A stretch of DNA of 8,038 nucleotides from positions 1-8,038 of the forward strand of contig JAPYVG010000071.1 in the NCBI GenBank assembly GCA_028277025.1, written 5' to 3'. Below, piece by piece: positions 5,123 through 8,038 of the stretch (position 1 is the stretch's first letter; each line of letters opens with the position of its first letter). Origin of the DNA: Sulfolobaceae archaeon (GTDB taxonomy: Archaea; Thermoproteota; Thermoprotei_A; Sulfolobales; Sulfolobaceae). Below the pieces are notes generated by a model that saw only the letters and a list, made by a program, of their open reading frames with translations, was not told the DNA's origin and ran no database searches. The translations under genes and the position numbers were made by a program.

Positions 5123-6505
5123 ATGGAGTACTTGCTACGAAATTTTTCAACCTTTAAGGAGATAGAGCTCAGATACCAATCTAATTCTTATCTTAATATA
5201 GCGATAGTTAATGGAAAACCTACTGGTCTTTACAAATGGTCTAAAAGAGGGTACAGTGTTAGGGCTTTTGACGGTTCATCTCTTCTATTCTCTTCTTCAC
5301 CCACTCCTGAAGGTCTAGAACTAAAAGGTTTACAGTTTAGGAGTTGGGAGAAAGGAATTTCTTCAGATAAAAGGGTTGGCGGAGAGTATTCAGTAAGAGA
5401 GAAAATAAAATTAGACAACATATCGACTGAAGAGAAGGTCAAACTCTTAGTAGACCTCTCTAAATTAATCTACTCAGATAAGAACCTTAAGTCTAAGGTT
5501 GTCTCAGTTAATTTCTATTACACGGAGTCAAAGGAGGAAAAGGAGATAATGTTTGAGGATGGTGTTAAAGTAAAGGGTTATGTGCCTAGGGCCAGTCTGT
5601 ACTTTTCTATAACGTTGAAGAACGGCGAAAGATCCGCGACTATTGCTAATGGAGATCTAGGAGGTAGCGGAGGGTTTGAAATCGTTAAAAATTGGAACCT
5701 TGAGGAATTCCTCCTGAGCACTTTGGAGTCAGTTGATAGAGTTCTGGAAAAAGGAAAAGCGGTAACGCCAAGTAGAAAAGACGTAATCCTGAGTAATCAG
5801 TTAGCGGGGATAATTGTCCATGAGTCCGTAGGTCATCCCTTCGAAGCGGACAGGATTTTAGGGAGGGAGGGAGCACAAGCTGGGCTGAGTTATTTAGTAG
5901 GGAAGAATTTCGGAGAGAAGATAGCTAGCGATAAAGTCACTGTAATAGACGATCCTACGATCTACGGTAGTTCTGGTTACTACCTTATAGATGACGAGGG
6001 GATAGAAGCAAGACCTAAATATCTCATAAAGGAAGGAGTAATTAATGAGCTTCTTCAGGATAGGTTCTCTGCTTATAAGTTCGGTGTTAACAGTAACGGG
6101 TCTGCAAGGGCTTCGGCGTATGACAGAGAACCCCTAGTAAGGATGTCGAATACGTTCTTTAAACCTGGCGACTTTACTTTTGAGGAGTTGATAGAGGACG
6201 TAAAGGATGGGGTTTACTTCAAATCTTATATGGAGTGGAATATTGATGATTTGAGGGTAGGGGAGAGATACGTAGGGCTTGAGGCTTATGAGATTAAAAA
6301 CGGGGAGATTGGGGAGCCACTTCTCTTCCCCGTTTTAGAGACTACTACTTTTGAGCTTCTGTCTTCGATAGACGCGGTGGACAATACTCTCTCCTTTTAT
6401 AGAGGGACTTGTGGGAAAGGGGACCCTGATCAACCGATCCCCGTGTGGTTTGGTGGACCTAACATGAGGGCGAGGAATATAACCGTAAAGGTAAGGGGTG
6501 AGTAA
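5123..6505 (+). CDS. tldD: TldD family zinc metalloprotease subunit
   Basis: This 460-aa protein is the catalytic half of the TldD/TldE (PmbA) peptidase, a cytoplasmic heterodimer that cuts short or unfolded peptides. In E. coli the pair matures microcin B17 and degrades the CcdA antitoxin; the archaeal role is probably general peptide turnover. The zinc motif HExxxH is intact as H233-E-S-V-G-H238, followed by PFEAD. The family's C-terminal cysteine ligand is present as C430 in GTCGKGDPDQPIP, followed by the conserved VWFGGPNMRARNITV segment. Residues 1-200 form the N-terminal alpha/beta domain lining the substrate cleft. Length is close to the usual 450-480 residues, so the gene looks intact. 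The ATG at 5123 begins MEYLLRNF; no Shine-Dalgarno site is seen, and the promoter is unclear, with CTTTATTA (5079-5086) or TTATATC near 5060 as candidates. tldE follows after 2 nt. Confidence 0.96.
   Translation: MEYLLRNFSTFKEIELRYQSNSYLNIAIVNGKPTGLYKWSKRGYSVRAFDGSSLLFSSSPTPEGLELKGLQFRSWEKGISSDKRVGGEYSVREKIKLDNISTEEKVKLLVDLSKLIYSDKNLKSKVVSVNFYYTESKEEKEIMFEDGVKVKGYVPRASLYFSITLKNGERSATIANGDLGGSGGFEIVKNWNLEEFLLSTLESVDRVLEKGKAVTPSRKDVILSNQLAGIIVHESVGHPFEADRILGREGAQAGLSYLVGKNFGEKIASDKVTVIDDPTIYGSSGYYLIDDEGIEARPKYLIKEGVINELLQDRFSAYKFGVNSNGSARASAYDREPLVRMSNTFFKPGDFTFEELIEDVKDGVYFKSYMEWNIDDLRVGERYVGLEAYEIKNGEIGEPLLFPVLETTTFELLSSIDAVDNTLSFYRGTCGKGDPDQPIPVWFGGPNMRARNITVKVRGE
6497..6502 (+). promoter_or_regulatory. 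Ribosome binding site of tldE
   Basis: GGTGAG matches the complement of the archaeal 16S rRNA 3' end and lies 5 nt before the GTG at 6508. It is inside the last codons of tldD and decides the tldE start, because a TGA at 6499-6501 blocks any earlier in-frame start. Confidence 0.8.
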
Positions 6506-6507
6506 GC

Positions 6508-7782
6508 GTGGAACTGGAGAAAATACTTGACGGTCTTAAGGGATTTGACAGTGTAATAATAAAGAAAGTTAAGACTAAGAGGTTAATTGTAAAGTTTGTT
6601 TTAAGCGAAATAGCGGAAGTCCAGAGGCTAAATGAAGTTGAATATTCTGTCTCTGTAGTCAAAGGTAAGAGATTTTACTCCTATACTTTCTCTGGAGAGG
6701 AAGAACTGGACAAGATAATTACGGGAGTAAAAGAGGGATTTAATTACACTGTTGAGAGTGATATAGTCCCCCAATTGACGGAAAACGACGGTGAAGTGAA
6801 AGTAAAAGAGGATAACGCTGAGTTAAGGTCTGTAATAGAAGGACAAGACGTAAGTTTTATAGATTCAGTATTGGCGAAGTCAGAGTTTCCGAGTTCTGGG
6901 ATAGTGAACGTTTATGAGACGACGACTGAGCTTATGACGAACAAGGGGTTTAAAGGAACGGAGACCAGAATAAGGGCTGACGGTTATGCGAGGTCTTTTA
7001 ACGGTGAGTACAGCGGTCAGTGGGCATTTTTCTCTGACTCGCTTAAGGAGTTTAACGAAACCCTGAAAAAGGCTAATGAGTTCGCTTCAATAACTGGTAA
7101 AGTGAGGATAGACGACGGAAAGTATAACGTTGTTCTCTCACCTCTGGTGGTGGCTAATTTCATGGTGTTCTTTGCTGACTTCGCTTCAGCTTTCAGCGTA
7201 ATGACAGCGTCGTCCTTCCTCGCTAAATATAAAAAGGGTGAGAAAGTAGCCAGTGAACTTCTCACAATATCCGACGTCCCCAGAAAGGGTAGGATTGCAG
7301 AATTCGATGATGAGGCTACCTATACCAGAGATAAGGAGATAATTAAGGACGGGGTATTTAATTCGCTGTTGTTTAACAACGAGTTAGCCCAGATTTTCGG
7401 AGAAAAGAGTACCGGTAATGCAGGGTTAATATATCCCATTGCTTATTCTTTCGAGATTAACTCGGGAGAACAATCTCTGGACTCGTTATTGGCGAGTAGC
7501 AAAGAAGTGATATTTCTTAATAACAATTGGTATACCAGGTTTCAGAACTATTATGAAGGAACATTTTCAACTGTAGGCAGGGATGCAATAGTATATTATA
7601 AAGAAGGTAAACCGCAAGGTGTTGCTGGTAGAATAAGAATATCTGACTCCTTCCCTAACTTGATGAAGAATGTCAAAGGACTTGGAAAGGATAAATATAG
7701 TGTGAGGTGGTGGGACGCACCTATACCTACTATCTCGCCGTATGTGTACGTAGATGGTGTTAACGTAACTAAAGCTTGGTGA
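6508..7782 (+). CDS. tldE: TldE/PmbA family protein, partner subunit of TldD
   Basis: This 424-aa protein is the second subunit of the TldD/TldE heterodimer. It shares the TldD fold but lacks the zinc site: where TldD has the HExxxH helix, this protein reads VVLSPLVVANF (residues 208-218), with no His or Glu ligands and no CGK motif near the C-terminus. It therefore probably shapes the cleft and supports TldD rather than cutting peptides itself. The C-terminal SVRWWDAPIPTISPYVYVDG and NVT segments fit the family's end. It has no cysteine, signal peptide or membrane helix, so the complex is cytoplasmic. Translation starts at GTG 6508, preceded by GGTGAG, 2 nt after the tldD stop codon, so the two subunits are co-transcribed and probably translationally coupled, which suits equal production. 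A T-run terminator follows at about 7808. Confidence 0.94.
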   Translation: MELEKILDGLKGFDSVIIKKVKTKRLIVKFVLSEIAEVQRLNEVEYSVSVVKGKRFYSYTFSGEEELDKIITGVKEGFNYTVESDIVPQLTENDGEVKVKEDNAELRSVIEGQDVSFIDSVLAKSEFPSSGIVNVYETTTELMTNKGFKGTETRIRADGYARSFNGEYSGQWAFFSDSLKEFNETLKKANEFASITGKVRIDDGKYNVVLSPLVVANFMVFFADFASAFSVMTASSFLAKYKKGEKVASELLTISDVPRKGRIAEFDDEATYTRDKEIIKDGVFNSLLFNNELAQIFGEKSTGNAGLIYPIAYSFEINSGEQSLDSLLASSKEVIFLNNNWYTRFQNYYEGTFSTVGRDAIVYYKEGKPQGVAGRIRISDSFPNLMKNVKGLGKDKYSVRWWDAPIPTISPYVYVDGVNVTKAW

Positions 7783-7799
7783 AGGTGGAATTAGCGTCC

Positions 7800-7825
7800 T
7801 ATTTCTATTTTTTAAAATTTTAAGC
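7800..7825 (+). terminator. Terminator of the tldD-tldE operon
   Basis: About 20 nt past the tldE stop, TATTTCTATTTTTTAAAA includes a T6 run at 7808-7813, followed by AATTTTAAG. This is a typical T-rich archaeal 3' end. Confidence 0.5.
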
Positions 7826-7912
7826 TAAGAAGAAATTCTAATTATTTACTTGCTATTTCATATTTATCGAGTAGTAATTTATTGTCATTGGCATTAATTC
7901 TTTCCATTTTGA

Positions 7913-8038
7913 CTCTTCAGACTATTTAAAGCGAAGAATAGCAGGAAGAAAGTAGAGAATGTAGCTTATTCTGAGCTTTATAACTTGAGTTTACCTACGC
8001 AATCTTTGTTTGATGAACTAAAAGATAGGGACTTCGTT
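7913..8038 (+). pseudogene. Open frame without a good start, running off right edge; possible gene fragment
   Basis: After a TGA at 7910-7912 the plus strand is open for 42 codons to the window end. The encoded sequence looks protein-like from about codon 11: RKKVENVAYSELYNL followed by SLPTQSLFDELKDRDFV. No ATG or GTG occurs in frame; the only TTG candidates are internal (7985 and later). A second frame just upstream also reads sensibly (FHFDSSDYLKRRIAGRK, then a stop at 7952-7954), and joining it would need a frameshift near 7945-7952. That pattern fits a broken gene or transposase remnant, but I do not recognise the family, and the open length alone could occur by chance. A TATA-like CTATTTAAAG at 7922-7931 has no start codon at the proper distance. 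Confidence 0.3.

Noticed and set aside
7785..7823. GTG-initiated 12-codon frame after tldE with GGTGA before it
   Set aside because: The GGTGA is simply the end of tldE, and the peptide runs into the T-run terminator; too short to support.

Overview
This AT-rich window reads as chromosome of a thermoacidophilic crenarchaeon, most likely a member of the Sulfolobales. The pointers are an archaeal TATA box about 24-28 nt upstream of the start codon for most first genes (leaderless transcription), a GGTGAG ribosome site only before an operon-internal gene, T-runs as terminators, AGG/AGA/ATA-rich codon use, and protein families typical of that order. The genus cannot be fixed from the sequence alone.

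Layout. Positions 1-222 (minus): the start of a gene for a small amphipathic helical protein built of 11-residue repeats, running off the left edge. 284-592 (minus): a 102-aa protein of unknown function. 593-1342: about 750 bp with no convincing gene, holding inverted repeat pieces and possible gene debris. 1343-1753 (minus): a small membrane-anchored secreted protein with a possible archaeal pilin-type signal. It is divergent from a peroxiredoxin at 1899-2582 (plus). 2631-3143 (minus): a protein with a methionine-rich linker and a C-terminal zinc ribbon, convergent with the peroxiredoxin. 3408-4967 (plus): an Amt-family ammonium transporter. 5123-7782 (plus): the tldD-tldE operon, a metalloprotease pair separated by only 2 nt. 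7783-8038: a terminator, then an open frame without a good start that runs off the right edge.

The genes look like independent housekeeping units rather than one pathway: peroxide detoxification, ammonium uptake and peptide hydrolysis. The only clear operon is tldD-tldE. No CRISPR array, tRNA, rRNA, complete insertion sequence or defence island is visible, and I see no clear undescribed multi-gene system. The points most worth a second look are the 11-mer repeat protein, the gene-free 593-1342 stretch with its inverted TGACCAG/TAGCCCA pieces, the peroxiredoxin lacking any resolving cysteine, and the altered pore motif and long tails of the Amt protein.
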